From Parascedosporium putredinis (Eukaryota > Ascomycota > Sordariomycetes > Microascales > Microascaceae), in NCBI GenBank assembly GCA_949357655.1, contig CASHTG010000001.1, forward strand, positions 2,046,001 to 2,110,000: a DNA stretch of 64,000 nt, read 5' to 3'. Below, piece by piece: positions 1 to 12,159 of the stretch. The notes below the pieces were generated by a model, which saw only the letters and a list, made by a program, of their open reading frames with translations, was not told the DNA's origin and searched no databases. Position 1 is the first letter of the stretch. The number at the start of each line of letters is the position of its first letter. Both the position numbers and the translations under genes were made by a program.

Positions 1-120
1 GCACAACGCGGTAAGAGTCAGCAATCCGAGGCTTCGGGTTAGGGTTACTATTGAAAGGTGTGGGAGAGGGCGTCCCGGCGTCCCACACAACGCCCACAGG
101 TCGCCGCTGCAACTACGTAC

Positions 121-779
121 GTTATCGTACTTTCCAGAGCCGCGATAGGAAACATGGCCATCTTCCTCCTCGTGCACTTCGATCTGTCCTCCGAGATAGT
201 GCTGCTCGAAACCAAGGCCGCGGTATGACTTGAGCACATGGGAGACATCGACCACAACGTTGACATCGCCGAAGCCCTCGGGAAACGAATATCGCAAGAA
301 TCCCGACCTTGACGCTGCCGCGAGCTCGACCTCGATGCCCGTAGAGATGAAGGATTTGTAGTAGCCAACTTCGGTTATGTCATCGGCTTCACGGGGGTAG
401 GTTAGATCGGCGAGGGGGTTCGCAATAACCCCGAGGACGGGCAGCTGCGCGACGACGCCGTACTTGGGCGCGCCGCCAGTCCCGCTCTCGTGGAGTAGAC
501 TGAATCCTAAAAAGTTGCCGTCGGGCTGGTAACCGGAATAACTGTCATGGCCGTTGTACAAATCGGGACCAATCTTGATCATGCCGAGGGGGCGGGACAC
601 GCCGGGGAAGGTATTCCCACCGCCGCGGGAACCGGTCTTGAACGCCTTAGTTAGCGCCAGCCAAAATTCGCCATGATCCATACACTTACATCCGTCCTAA
701 CATGCTCTAATAGCCCGGTGGCTCTCGAAACGGTCAGGCCACCGGCAAGGACATGTGAAAAAGAAAGCGGGGAGCGCAT
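121..779 (-). CDS. GH92 alpha-mannosidase, 5' part only (runs off the window)
   Basis: Family 92 glycoside hydrolases are calcium-dependent exo-alpha-mannosidases that trim N-glycan or cell-wall mannose. Exon 1 (779-690, 30 codons) starts with a short hydrophobic leader, possibly a signal peptide. A 53-nt intron (689-637, GTAAGT donor, GCTAAC branch, AAG acceptor) follows, then exon 2 (636-121). Exon 2 encodes GNTFPGVSRPLGMIK, DSYSGYQPDG, LLHESGTGGAPKYG and QLPVLG, the standard N-terminal GH92 signature blocks. A GTACGT donor at 120 opens a second intron that seems to reach the window edge, with a CTGAC branch-like motif near position 15. Only about 202 residues of an expected 750 or more are present. 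The usual V-[ND]-P-x-I-G-T motif before the Gly-rich stretch is not recognisable, so exon 1 is less certain than exon 2. The family call itself is firm. Confidence 0.85.
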
Positions 780-3700
780 CGTGTAAGATGGGGTGTACAA
801 GGAACGAGTGCTAGAGGCAGATCACCTCGGGTGCCGATAATCGACCCCCGCAAGACAAGTATCACGGGACGGTAGTTGGAAAGAGGGTGAGGAGAAAAAG
901 AGAGTGAAGGAGTAAGGCGAAAACGGCCTCCTCGCGAGAAGAACGAAGGAAAGACAGGGTATAAGGAGGGACGAAAAGGAATACAAGGAAAAGTGAGTGT
1001 GTATAAGCGGCCAAGAAAGAAGGTGGAGGTGGGAGGAAGGAAAGACGCTCCTTTTCAGAGCCAGGCCAAGAATGCCCGGGCCGAAGGAGGAAGCCTCCCA
1101 AGAATCCTAGTGTAAGTCGTGGAGTGGAACGGCGACAACCATCCCGCCGAAAAATGGGTCACTTCAACGGGGACTGGGGCTACGGGAAGGAATGACAAAT
1201 TAGGTATTCCCCAGAATATAGATCGGAAGAAAAGCACCGTTGAAGTTATGACAGCAACCTCCAGCGGCTCGAGGGGAGGGGATCAAAGTAGTTTAAAGAA
1301 TTAAGGATCTTGGGGTAGCCCAAGAGTCAGCCGGAAGGAGGTCTAGCATGCAAGGTCGGGGGATCGGACCACGGGCTATCTGTATTAGTTTGTACATCAA
1401 GTATCAACCATTTTAGTCGCGCACTATTCTACATTTCGATAGATTGCACCCAGATTTGTACATGTTCCTCGAGCTCGACGCGGCGCGTCTGCTGCAAGTG
1501 TCTCTCTCTCCTGTTTAGGCACCTCATGGCACGGGTGCTGGAGGAAGTGGCACAGCCAATGCGCCTAGTGGCGCGCGGTGCAGGGCGGCTGGAGGACCAA
1601 AACAGTCTCAAGGCATTGTCCCCAGATAAATGTTGCTGAGTTTAGTCGCGATCAAGGTGAAAAGCATCTATGGATCTATGATGCAGGGTGGAGAGCAACT
1701 AACACACGCCACTCTCTTCTCTCTTCCTCATCCTCACCATTCACGGTAATCATCACGACCTGTGCTGTGAGGAATGGAACTTTTCTCCGCATTTCGCGCA
1801 TAGATTATTTAAGAGATTCCTGTACTATAATACGAGCCAAGACAAAAAACGAACAGGACGGGGATGTGGGTCGGGAGAGACAAGGGTCGGCGGGGGAGGA
1901 TCAATTTCCAGCTCTTGGCGTAAATGCCGATGGGGTGCGAAGCCAAAAAAGAAAGGGGGGTTAACAGGAACCTCCACAAAAGGAAGAATAATAATACAAG
2001 GCAGAAGTTGACGAGGGAAAGACAGGAGTGGAAGAGACAAATAAGTTTGTCAAGACGACGCATCGATCAATCATGAAAGTCCAGCCTTTGGAAAAAGGGC
2101 TTGCCGAGTTATTCTTCACGCGAGCCATTGCTCTCAAAAGTACACAGAGGCACTTGATTCTCGGCGCATCACATGTGCCATTGCCGAGCAGTAATTAGCA
2201 ACTTTTGCGGCCTTTGTCTTCTTCATTCATCACTTCGGAGGAGAAGGCGAAGAAGGATGTATTCGCTTCCTGCCGAGCATGAAATATACCCTCGCACCTC
2301 GGCACTGCGGCTGCGATTCTGCTAGTTTATTAACAGCAAAAGTCGGCGTTGGTCGAGTTCTCCCTGACTCAGACCTCAGAAAAGCCGCCATAATGAGCCC
2401 TTCTTCTTTTCTATAGTGTGATGACCTCGTGAAGCGGCAAGAGCTCAAGCGTGGCCAAGCAAATACTTGCCCTCCCTCCCCATGTTGTGTGCTGCTGCGG
2501 TTCCTGGCGCCCTCGAGCATCCGCTCCATCAAAGTGGTGCGCAGGGCCAAGGGGCCAAGAAGGCCAAGGGGGCCAAGACTTCTTGTCCTGCCAGGATACG
2601 ATGAATGAGGGGGTGCTTGGCCTCGCTTGGCCTCATTTGGTAAAGAAAATCCGCAAGGGGTCGAGGTCGATCCAATACTTTTCCAGGGAAGAAACTCGGC
2701 CGTCAAGAGGAAGATCAACTGATGAACCACCATTCCATTCCTCGCAAGCGCGAGAGCACAAGCGTTAAACCCTTTCGGGTGCTCAAGAGTTTCCTTTTCG
2801 GGTTCGTTGGGTCCCGTCGTGCCACAATAGAAGGTGTGGATCTCACGCAGGTGTGGTTACGATGGACAAAGGTCATCACTCACCCATCATCATTGTCCCT
2901 CTCAGCTGCCAGCCAATACGCCGGGACCTACTTGTAAAGAAAGAAAAGAAAAGCATTGACGCGCTTGTGGCACATGATGATGACAAGTACGAAGTATGTG
3001 CCCTTGTACCTCTGATCGGGGAGTTGTGCCATGCGTGATATCAAAACATGATGGATATCCAAGATATGGAAAGAGGGTTTAAACCCCAGAGTGGGATACC
3101 GAGCAATTTCTGGATCGAATAAATCTATTCTCCTCGGTTTGTTAGGCAAGGGAGAGAGAACCCCGGATGACCCCATGGAGTTGTCGAGGCTTTGCGAAGG
3201 ACAAGGAAGATTGAGAATGCTTGGCAAACCCATCACCCGGCTCGGTCGGAAGATATGCTGACAAGCCAAGACATCCATGAGCTCTGTTTGGACCCCAGGG
3301 GATAACCCGAGGCTCCACCCCTGGGACCTGGCCAAATCTCTACCCGAAGCCCTATCAATCCTCTCGACCCAAGGATTGTAACGGCTGTCGCGTGCCTTGA
3401 ATCCACCGGACTCAGCCTGCCCCCACCCCACACCTTGCTGCCACCCCATGTCCGACTCACCCTATTCGTCTTGCAAAGTCATCTGAAAAAGCGCTGAGGC
3501 GAAGGGGGAAGGGCATCGTCAACTCGATGAATCAGACGATTAATACTGGGAACTCGACAAGGCACGACCAATATAGCAGGTCCATCTGACGTTATCCTCA
3601 GAGCTTGACCTTTGTCGGTCAAATTGCAAAGCTTCGATTATTAGTAGTGTACCGAGGTAGGATTCGCTCCTTGATCTATTATCAACTGAAATCCAAAAAC

Positions 3701-4354
3701 GTCAGACCAGGGGTAGGCGACCCTTGGTCCAAGATGGCTATCCCTCCGTGTTTATGGCTTGGGGATTGGAGAGCTGATGACTAATCCGGTTCACTCCCAA
3801 CATACTAACAAGCTGATGGGGCAGGAAAATCAACCTTATATTGACGGGCCAGCTGGTACTATTGACGGGCCGGCTGGTACTATTGTACAGCCCGAGCAGT
3901 ACATTTCAAATCACGTGAGAACGCAGGAACATATGTGAACTTGAAAGGCGTTGCCGCCTAATAAGGACCCTGGAGGATTCGTGCCACAAACTCTGGCGGT
4001 GTGCAAAGCTCTCTTCTTATTCGGCCACCCACCGCCACAGATTTTCTCAAAAGTCCTTTTCCTCTGTGGCTGGTGCAGCCAATGAATTCGATTTCTGAAG
4101 ATTCTTCTTTTTCTTTCCTTTTTTCACACTTTTTTGCCCACCGCCTCAAAACAGTGGGCGGTCCAAAAAAAAAAAAAAGTGAACATCCCACCAAAAGGTT
4201 GGCGATTTCACGGCGGTCTAGTCTGGCAGAATTTTGGCCTCCTCCAAAAGAATTCAAACCCCCATGCACAGTTGCACGACTCAACAAGATATAAACGTGC
4301 AATTGCCATATCCTCCGGTCATCCTCTGGTCTGGAAGCTGCTGTTTCGGCTACA
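780..4354. other. Intergenic, no supportable gene
   Basis: This is the shared upstream DNA of the divergent GH92 gene and zinc-finger gene. Open frames here are short, have no recognisable domain and lack consistent splice structure. A purine-rich stretch lies at about 880-1050, a GGCCAAG-rich patch at 2545-2580 and a poly-A tract at 4163-4176. A 21-bp tandem repeat is listed separately. Confidence 0.7.
3840..3885. repeat. 21-bp tandem duplication
   Basis: The unit attgacgggccRgctggtact occurs twice back to back (3840-3860 and 3861-3881) with one A/G difference, followed by the first four bases of a third copy. It lies about 470 bp upstream of the zinc-finger gene start. The role is unknown; a duplicated regulatory site is possible. 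Confidence 0.9.
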
Positions 4355-6731
4355 ATGGGTCGGAAGCCCAATCAGGTCATTGCTTCATACTTCCACCGAG
4401 GCCCCAAACTCGCCGACAACAGCAACAGATATCCCCACACCTGTAAGCTTTGCGGTGAGGATTTTCCCAAGGGCAGAATCGATAGCCTCACAAACCACAT
4501 CACCAAGCCTGGAAAATGCCCCGCCATTTCAGAGAGCGCCCGTATTCAGGCGTGCCTGGCCTTACATAGTATTCCAAACCCGGCTGCCCTGCAACGCAAG
4601 CAGGGCGCCAGGGCCGGCGACAATGGATCCAACCCCTCTGATCCGACAATGACGGCCAACTGGAGCGCGCTGGAAGCCCTCGCTGAAGCGTCTAGACGGG
4701 TCAACATGAGCGAGAAGCATGATGGGAGAGATCAGGATTCGAGCCCCGCCACGCCGTCGGCTGCACACTACATGGTGGGCGCCCAGTTCACCCTCGATAA
4801 CCCTCCTGCCAACTATGGGAACCCCGCCTTGACTCCCAAAGCCGCTACTGCCAGCGACGGCGGCGGGCTGCTGGCGGACGGAGATGGAGGTATGTATAAC
4901 CTTTACCTTACCTTAGATCCCACGGCTCCTCAAGCGGATCTCTCATCGACCTCGTCTCCAGTTTCTTCGGAAGCCCACCACGACCCGGCAGCCCAGGAGA
5001 CGAGCGCCTCCGATCCGTCCCACGCCCATTCTCAAGTCGCCTCTTCCGCCGCCGACCCCGATATAGACTCCGCGAACCTATCGGTTGCCGCTGCCGCCGC
5101 TGCCCGCCTAAACCCGTCATTTCTCGACCCTCAACTGATCGCTGAGGAGGTCACGGCCTCCCTCGCGCCCCCTACCGAACCGAGCCATGCCATTGTCGAT
5201 CCCCTTCCTCCCCAAAGCGCGTCAAGTCCGCCTTGGGGCGAGATAACATACCTGGCAGCTAGTCCCACTGCCGTCTCCCATCACGAAACGCTCCAAATCC
5301 CCCTTCCGCTGCAGAAAGGTGGGGTTAGGATGGATACTGGCGACGGCTCGCCCAACGGTCGACCCCGCCATTCTCGGGCCAGGTTCGACCCCACACGACG
5401 GAAGGAGGTCCAAGAGGTCCGCAAGATTGGCGCCTGCATACGTTGCCGCATCCTTCGCAAAAACTGCGGCAAGGGTAACCCTTGTGATACCTGCCGAAAG
5501 GTTCTATCCCCTCGCGTATGGCGTTCTGGCTGCGTCAGGACCCGTCTTCACGAACAGCTGGACCTGTACTCGGCCGGTGTTCAAGTTGTCCTAGCGCAGA
5601 GGCGATATAATCTCCTCAAGTCCTCTTTGCGGATCGCAAACACGGGTGCCCAGGTGGAGGCCTCACAGTTTCCCGATACCGACCACCATATTTCGTTACC
5701 TGTGTTCCAGACGCTAGTTTCCCCATCATCCCCTCCGTGGAGCAGCATGACGGCGAGCTCGAGGCCGAAGCCCGCTCAGTCATGATTGACTTCGAGGCCG
5801 AGGACATCCCCAACATAGTAGAGGGTTACATGCGGCAGGCGTTGCCGGTTCTCATTGAACGTGAGCCGTCGCATTTCGTCCGGGTCCTCCTCGAAACGGC
5901 GACCCAGTTGCTGGAAGAGCCCGGGGTGACCTGCTCCGGCGCGCCCTAGAACTGTGGGGACTAGTCGAAATCATTGACCGCGAGCGGCAATGGAAACTTA
6001 TCGAGAAACGACCTGGCGAAGAGACTTCGGAGCCCAGATATATTAGAGAGACATCTGAGAAACCGGAGCTAGACGTCTACACGATCATGTGCCTCCAACT
6101 AAACGCCGCGGCCGAGAGGAAGGCTAATGCAACATCAATGACACTACTAAACGGGATGCAACGAATCCTTCAAGACAGCAAAATCAAGATTGGATTTCCC
6201 ATGTACATCACCGCCCTCGTTTTTCTCAACTGTGTAGAGAAAAGTACGTGGAGTTTCAAAGCGTGGGAGCAGGACGAGATCCGGGTCGGGTGGCCTCTGG
6301 AGCGTGAGCCGGGGACCTTTACATCTCAAGGCGAGACTCTGGCTAGTCTCCTACGCCTCCTCTTGATCATCCGCCGCGTGCTACCGCAGACAGAGCGGTC
6401 TAGCGATAGCGGCAAGTTGATCGTTCTTGGGGAGGTCGACCCAATCATCGCAACCTTCTTCCATAAACTAGATCTAGACTGTGAGTTGCTTCTCCATCTC
6501 TGTCCTTCTTTGCTGGGGTTTCTTTTCTTTCTTTTCCTTTCTAGTCCTCCAAACACCTTTGCTAGCACACGTGATGCCGTGTGATGGTCTATATGGGAAG
6601 CTAATGGTTATTTTTGTCTAGTTGATACTCTGCAGACCCGAAGGGATATACCGGAATTCAACCCGGGCGATTCCCGCTCCTTGGAACTTGCCTTTTGTTC
6701 TCATCTGCTGTTACCGCGTCCTGCAGCATAA
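4355..6731 (+). CDS. Transcription regulator with an N-terminal BED/C2H2-like finger and a Zn2Cys6 finger
   Basis: This is a predicted nuclear DNA-binding regulator of a Sordariomycete family. The N-terminus (GRKPNQVIASYFHRG) leads into a Cys2-His-Cys finger (C30, C33, H48, C55), then a long Ser/Ala/Pro-rich linker. A Zn2Cys6 cluster at residues 361-393 has spacing C-x2-C-x6-C-x5-C-x2-C-x12-C; the last gap is longer than in GAL4-type fingers. The conserved C-terminal part includes LNAAAERKANATS and FPMYITALVFLNCVEKSTW. One intron (6481-6621) is clear: splicing gives KLDLDFDTLQTRRD and a stop at 6729-6731. The frame changes twice, at the CCCC of 5721-5724 and the GGGG of 5923-5926. One extra C and one extra G give a continuous 745-residue protein (for example EEPGGDLLRRALELWG), so these look like sequence errors. 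The target genes are unknown. Confidence 0.85.
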
Positions 6732-7893
6732 CGATGGTTTGAACAGAGATGTAAATGCCAGGGTTGCCCGTCCAGGCATCGCACTCTCCACGCGTACACC
6801 CACACCAACACACTCTCACGCACACCCCCACACTCACGTACCGTATCTCCCTTCTGTTCTTACACACACACTCACACACACACGCGCGCGCTTTTCTTTT
6901 TTAAACGCGCACTTCTCCACTCTTTGTCTCCTTTTTCTTTTCTCTCTCACTCCGTCTCCTCCTCTCTCTCTTTCTTTTTCTCTCTTATGACAACGTTACG
7001 ACGCGACTTTTATAGACGCCAGCGGCGAGACCTCAGGCGTATCTCACGATCCAACGATAATGAAGGAAGCCAGAAAAGAGAGAAGCTACCTCTCCTAAGT
7101 CTCGTACTCACGATATCCGGAAGAAAAGCGAAAAGCAAAAAAATGGGGCGCAAATGGAGCCACGGCGAATGGAAGACCAGGGGACTCGTTGATGCAACCG
7201 GGGTTCAGGTCATACAATAGCGAAATGGGCGCTCGAGCTTTCCTTTTTAAATCTTTTTTATTTTATCTGCTTCTTTCTTTTTCCTTCTTTTCTTTTGAAA
7301 TCTTCCTTCTTCTTTCGTCCCCACAAGGTATCCAACTTCGTTGGCGAACTATGGAATGGAGGAGCTGTTTAGGGGAGGAAACCATAAAAAACACACACAA
7401 ACGAAACGGATTTGTTCGGCAGGTTGGCCGTCAGGGACTGACTACTTGTACTTGAACGGCCCGATGCGAGGCTCGAGGCCTTTTAGTCCGGCTGATAGCA
7501 GAAGGGATATCCCGAGTTGACAATTAAAAGTCAAAAAATGACAACTGATAGCCCCCGGCTTTACTTGTTTGATAGCGACAACATGGCAGGTGACTAGGGC
7601 AGTGATTTTGCTATCGAAAAGGGTTTTCAGTGTTTGAGCTATCAGAACCAACCATCCTGAGTGGCTTGCCTTTGATGGTATCGTTAAAAGACCCCAGACT
7701 GTAGTTGGTGACCCTTCTGAACGCTCATCCACCTTATATACATGACGGGCATAGGGAACAAGCACCCCTTGAAATCGTGTAAAATAAGATACTAGTATCC
7801 TTCTGGAGAGGAAGCGAGCGCAATAATAAAAGGAAGAGCACGCATCGGATTTCGTCGGGTCGTAACCCGCTTAAGCAGCTTGTTTTTCCGCTT
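6732..7893. other. Convergent intergenic region with CA- and CT-rich tracts
   Basis: This holds the 3' flanks of the zinc-finger gene (+) and SEC5 (-). It includes a (CA)-rich imperfect repeat from about 6790 to 6890 ending in cgcgcgcg, a polypyrimidine tract at 6895-6985 and another at 7228-7320. I see no gene. Confidence 0.7.
6790..6985. repeat. Imperfect CA repeat followed by a CT-rich tract
   Basis: CACACC/CACACA-type units degenerate into (CG)n at 6884-6891, followed by about 90 bp that is almost pure C/T on the + strand. This is a low-complexity sequence downstream of the zinc-finger gene. Confidence 0.8.
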
Positions 7894-10800
7894 CTACCCA
7901 CTGGCCGCCGTGTCCCTTCGATCTCCTTGCTGCGGCCTCTTGGGCTTCCTGAAGCATGCAAACTCCATCTTGCTGGCTTCCCGCAGCTTCTTGAGCACGC
8001 TACGCATCTCAGGAAGCTCCGATTGCAACTTGGCCCGCGTAGTGTCGTCCGTCCGGCCGTCCAGCTCCTGGTAAATCTGGCCCTGTAGTTCGGATGCACG
8101 GTCGGTCGTGTACTGGCTGAGGGTCTGGGCGATGAACTCGACGTCGAGCGTCGCCTGCATGAGGGCTTGAAGCGTGTACTTGGGCCGCAGCCGATACGTC
8201 TCCAGGAGCTCGCGGCTGATCTGCTCGAGGAGGAACGACAGAACCTGCGTGGTGAGCGAGGGCGCCGTTGTGGAAACCTGCGAGTGGATGAGGACGAGGC
8301 TGAGAAGGACCTCGTACACGTAGGGCTTTGCCTCGGTGGGCCGGACCCCTGGTGCTGGGCTCCAGTCGGAATCGGCGATGCCCTCTTTGATGATGCTCTT
8401 GAGGTTGTCGACGGCCGGCCGCGTGTACGTTTGGAAGAGCCGCGCGTCAATCTGGCCGAGCACGTCGCGGATCGTCTTGGACTCGTCCGTGAGCTTGACC
8501 GAGAAGGCGTTTTCAAACTGCGCATTCAGCGCGGGCACCACAGAGGCCCTAACGGCTTGGAGGTTGCTTAAAGTCAGGAGCATCCGGACATTCTGCAGAG
8601 AAGAAAGGATGAGTTAGTAATGGCGCGGGCGAAAAAGAAAGGGTGGCTATGAGACGAGGATGACGGGAAGGGGCTTACTCTGTCACTAGCATCTAGCGTA
8701 CCCTTGCTCGCGACTGAAGCCATCAAGGCTGATGTTGCGAGGGTACCGTCAATATCGGTCGTCCACTCGTCGTCCGCCTGCTTTAGGGACCTCTCCGCAT
8801 TCTCAACCATGCCGCTAAGCGCTTTGTAGAGCGTAGTGACGTACTGACTGCGCACCATCTGCAGAAGCTTCGCCTGGGGTGGAAGAACGATGTACTCCGC
8901 CCCGGGTTTGGACATGGCCTCGGAGATGTAGAGGATCTTTTGCATGCCAGCGAGGAGGGAACCCTCAAAGGCGGCGAAGCTGGAGGGCATGCGAGTGACA
9001 TCTCCAGCCTCACCCCTCTGCCAGTCCTCAACAAACTTGATATTCTCCGCGTCCTTGTTCCATGCGGCGCAAAGAGCGGTGACGGACCGTTCCCTGGCGA
9101 TGCCGACCAAGGCCTTCAACCTTTCCACGGCCGCACCGTCCGCATTCCCGAGAGCCTTGATGGCGGCTAGCTCCGCAGCCCCCGCGCCGATGAGGGCCAG
9201 CATTTTGGAGAGGTAGTGCACACCGCTGAGCGAGTTGGACCACGGGGGCCAAAAGGCAAACTTTTCCCAAGCCTCGCCCCGCTTCGGTGAAGGGGGCGGT
9301 AGGTTATTCGGGTCTAGGTTGAACCGTGGGTCGCGCGGGCCGTTGGGCGAAAGGGGAGTGGCCGGTCCTGCCGGTGTCTTGGGGGAGAGGGGAGAGGAGA
9401 GAAGAGTAGAGAGATATCCTCGGGAGGAAGCCCCGCAAAAAGGTAAAGATGTTGTCCCGGACGATATCAACAAGCTCAACAACCGCCTTTTCTAGTGATA
9501 TGGTGCCCTCCGAAGACAGGCGATGAAACTGCTTTGACTCGCCATTGTACCCTACCGGGAGTGATTGCTGCGTGGTACCGCTAACAAAATCCCTTACGGT
9601 TTGCCAGAAATCAATGATCTCGCCCAAGAGCCCTTGCCTGGACAGCATAGTGCTCACAAAAGTGAGCATCTTCTCCCAAAGCTCGATTATGTCGCCCGAA
9701 TCAAGGTTGCTTCCTCTGCTGTGAGCGGGCTGGCGGCCAGCGCGTAGATAGGATGCAATGATTTGAGGGCTAGGCTTTTCGGCGCTGGCAAGGCGGCGAC
9801 GGAGGATCTCGATTTCGACCTTGGCTCGGTCGGCCGTCGCTTGAATCTTCCCCTTGAGAAAGTCGTAGCGGCTAAGGAGCCATAGCCAAATGGGGTTGTC
9901 GTCCACGCCGAGCTCCAGCAGAAGAGAGATGAGCTCCATGTGGCGATCCTCGGGGTGGCCAGGCATGTTGTCCGATCGCGCCACGGTTTGGACCGAGGTA
10001 AGGCTCCTCCATACATCGCGTTTGAACGTCTGGATCTGTTCGTCCACGTCGTGCCACATTCGGCAGGCAAGAATGAGCTGGTACAGCTCGGGATCGGTCG
10101 GAGGCGTGCTCCCCAGCCTCTTGGCGAGCGCCTTTGCCTCGTCTGCTATCTTCCTCGCCTTGTTGTACTCCTCCACGAGGTTATCGTAATCCTTGCCCTT
10201 GATGCTTTCCGCGATAGAGGAGCTCAACTCGGTGTATTCTTTAAACTTGGCTATGTTGGCAGAGATCGTCTTCAAGTGCTCTTCCCTTTCGCGCCCTCCC
10301 AACGCTGGGCCCCACACGTCTTCTGCCTTTGCGGTGACGTCGAGAAGCGGGGCCTTGATACCTAGGACCCCGTACTCGCTCTCCTTGATCAGTGCATTCT
10401 TTTTGCGGGGATCGTGGACTGGAGAGGCCAGCGGGTTGTTCACGCCGCTGGCGCGAAAGCTGTTCCGGCTCGCATGCCTCGAGTGGCCCCGGGCGCGTCC
10501 ACCAGAGGGCGAGGGAGGCTCGGTCCCCTAAACTTCATTTCCTTGTAGACATTGTCGATCGTGGCCTTGGCCTTGACGAAACGCTCGAAGTTGGTCTCAA
10601 CAAGCTCCTTAAGCGATGCTGATTTCTCATCAATCGATCTCGTGAGCACGTTGAGACCGTCGAGGAGCATCTGGCTGTCGGCATTCGCGTGCATCTGCGA
10701 AAGAAAGAGCGAGGGGGCGAAGGATGTGGACGACAGCAGGAATCGATTGCGCAGGCGAGCATTCTCTTGGACGGGTAAGCCAAGCTGTCGCAAGCTCCGC

Positions 10801-11064
10801 ACGACGCTGTCGGCGGTTCCCAACGGTCCGGCTCGTCCTTTTGAACAAGGGCGCCGCCTCCCCTCCCTTGCCCGATGAATCCGCGCCAATCATGCTCCTG
10901 CGGGTCGTCGTCCTCTCGAGCGCTTGGTATCGGGATTTCCTCCGCTGCAGCTTTTTCTTGGCCTCATCTTCGCTGTCGGAGGCGTCGCTGTTATTCTCCT
11001 GGGGCCATTCGGTCGGATATAGTGTTTGGAGTCGATAAAACTCGAGAATCGATCGTTCGTCCAT
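7894..11064 (-). CDS. sec5: Exocyst complex component SEC5
   Basis: SEC5 is a subunit of the octameric exocyst, which tethers secretory vesicles to the plasma membrane at growing tips and septa. The start gives MDERSILEFYRLQTLYPTEW, the typical fungal SEC5 N-terminus. Diagnostic blocks follow: DEPDPLGTADSVVRSLRQLG, LRNRFLLSSTSFAPSLFLSQ and NFERFVKAKATIDNVYKEMK, then a long helical body. One 86-nt intron (8678-8593) joins LDASDR to NVRMLLTLSNLQ. The first exon contains five frame breaks, near 10860-10863, 10824-10828, 10525-10528, 9431-9434 and 9389-9392. Each is explained by one missing base, mostly in G or C runs of four. Adding five bases makes the exon exactly 797 codons and the protein about 1,029 residues, normal for fungal SEC5. 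SEC5 is essential in yeast, so these breaks are almost certainly sequence errors. It is divergent with LEA1. Confidence 0.93.
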
Positions 11065-12159
11065 GGTGGCGGAGACGCAGGTGCAGTCGAGATCGAGATC
11101 GGCGCACTCTGGCCACGAGGGAGTCGGTCTCACAATTGATGGTGCTGGGGGAGGAATCAATCGTCGCTCCGTAATAGTTTTTGGGATAAAGCCACCGGTC
11201 GTGGGGTAATGCATCAATTGGTGCGCTGGTTACGGAATCCTGCTATATGTACACTCTTCGTAGGTTCTCGAGCTGTTAGCTCGGCAACTGTATGTGGGTA
11301 GGAGAGCTCTCCACGAGAAGAAGGTCGTTGTTGTGTCCAGCCAAGTCCAGACCCAGAAATAATAAGTGGCCGCTCCCCTGCCACCGAAACACACCCCACT
11401 AATCTCGTTAAGTGGCTGGATTAACCTATAACTAGACCATGTCTTAGGAGTCAATGATTCGAGTCTTTAAAACACGGGTTACTAATAACCCATAGCCTTT
11501 AAATTTGCAAGACGGACAAGGGGCCAGGACTCTTGAAGCCATGGTGGCGTAATGAAGTATTAAAAGAGCCAACAGCCACATGATCTCGGGAGGTCAAGGT
11601 CTGCTTCCATGCAGTGCTACGATATAATCCGAGTTCCTAGTCTCAGGTCTTGTCGGAGAGGCTCAATTTCAAATACTGGCTATTTCAAGCTTTCCAAATG
11701 GGGGTTTAGAAAATGTAGATTAGGTCCTAGGTGGATAGATTTGTGAACGTTGGTCTGAAGAGTTTCTGATATGCCCTCTCTCATTCTTAGGATCGCAAAG
11801 AGCCACGCCTCGAGAGGCCATCACTGGGGAATATCGATGGCTGAGATCAATGATTGAGACGATTCCACTATTACTGCTAAACTGGTGAATGGTGCCTGAA
11901 GGGGCCACTGGGTGGTGGGGGTCGGCACTTCCTCGGAAAATTGGCCACAGAGCTTTGGAGGAGTGGAATGGCATCCAACTTCTCACCATCGAGAATTGTT
12001 CCCCACGCACGCGATCGAAACTCTGATTCAAATCTATTCCAGCGGCTCTATTACACCAACCCCGCGACACGGCCACCCTGTCCCCTCCCCCTCCCCTTTC
12101 GAAACCCGCCGATCGCCTCTCTCCTTCCCTTACGGCGCAGGTAACCGCCAGTTACCAAG
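11065..12159. promoter_or_regulatory. Divergent intergenic region, SEC5 / LEA1
   Basis: About 1.1 kb separates the two start codons, so both promoters and 5' leaders must lie here. I see no open frame with a recognisable domain and cannot assign a specific core promoter motif. Confidence 0.6.

Noticed and set aside
2230..2733. Minus-strand open frame of 167 codons
   Set aside because: No recognisable domain, biased low-complexity composition (LGPLGLLGPLAL from a GGCCAAG repeat), and no splice or context support.
2928..3449. Minus-strand open frame of 173 codons
   Set aside because: Composition and lack of any family motif suggest chance; it sits in a divergent promoter region.
4890..4916. 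Intron-like GTATGT...TTAG in the zinc-finger gene
   Set aside because: At 27 nt it is shorter than known fungal introns, and removing it is not needed for the frame.
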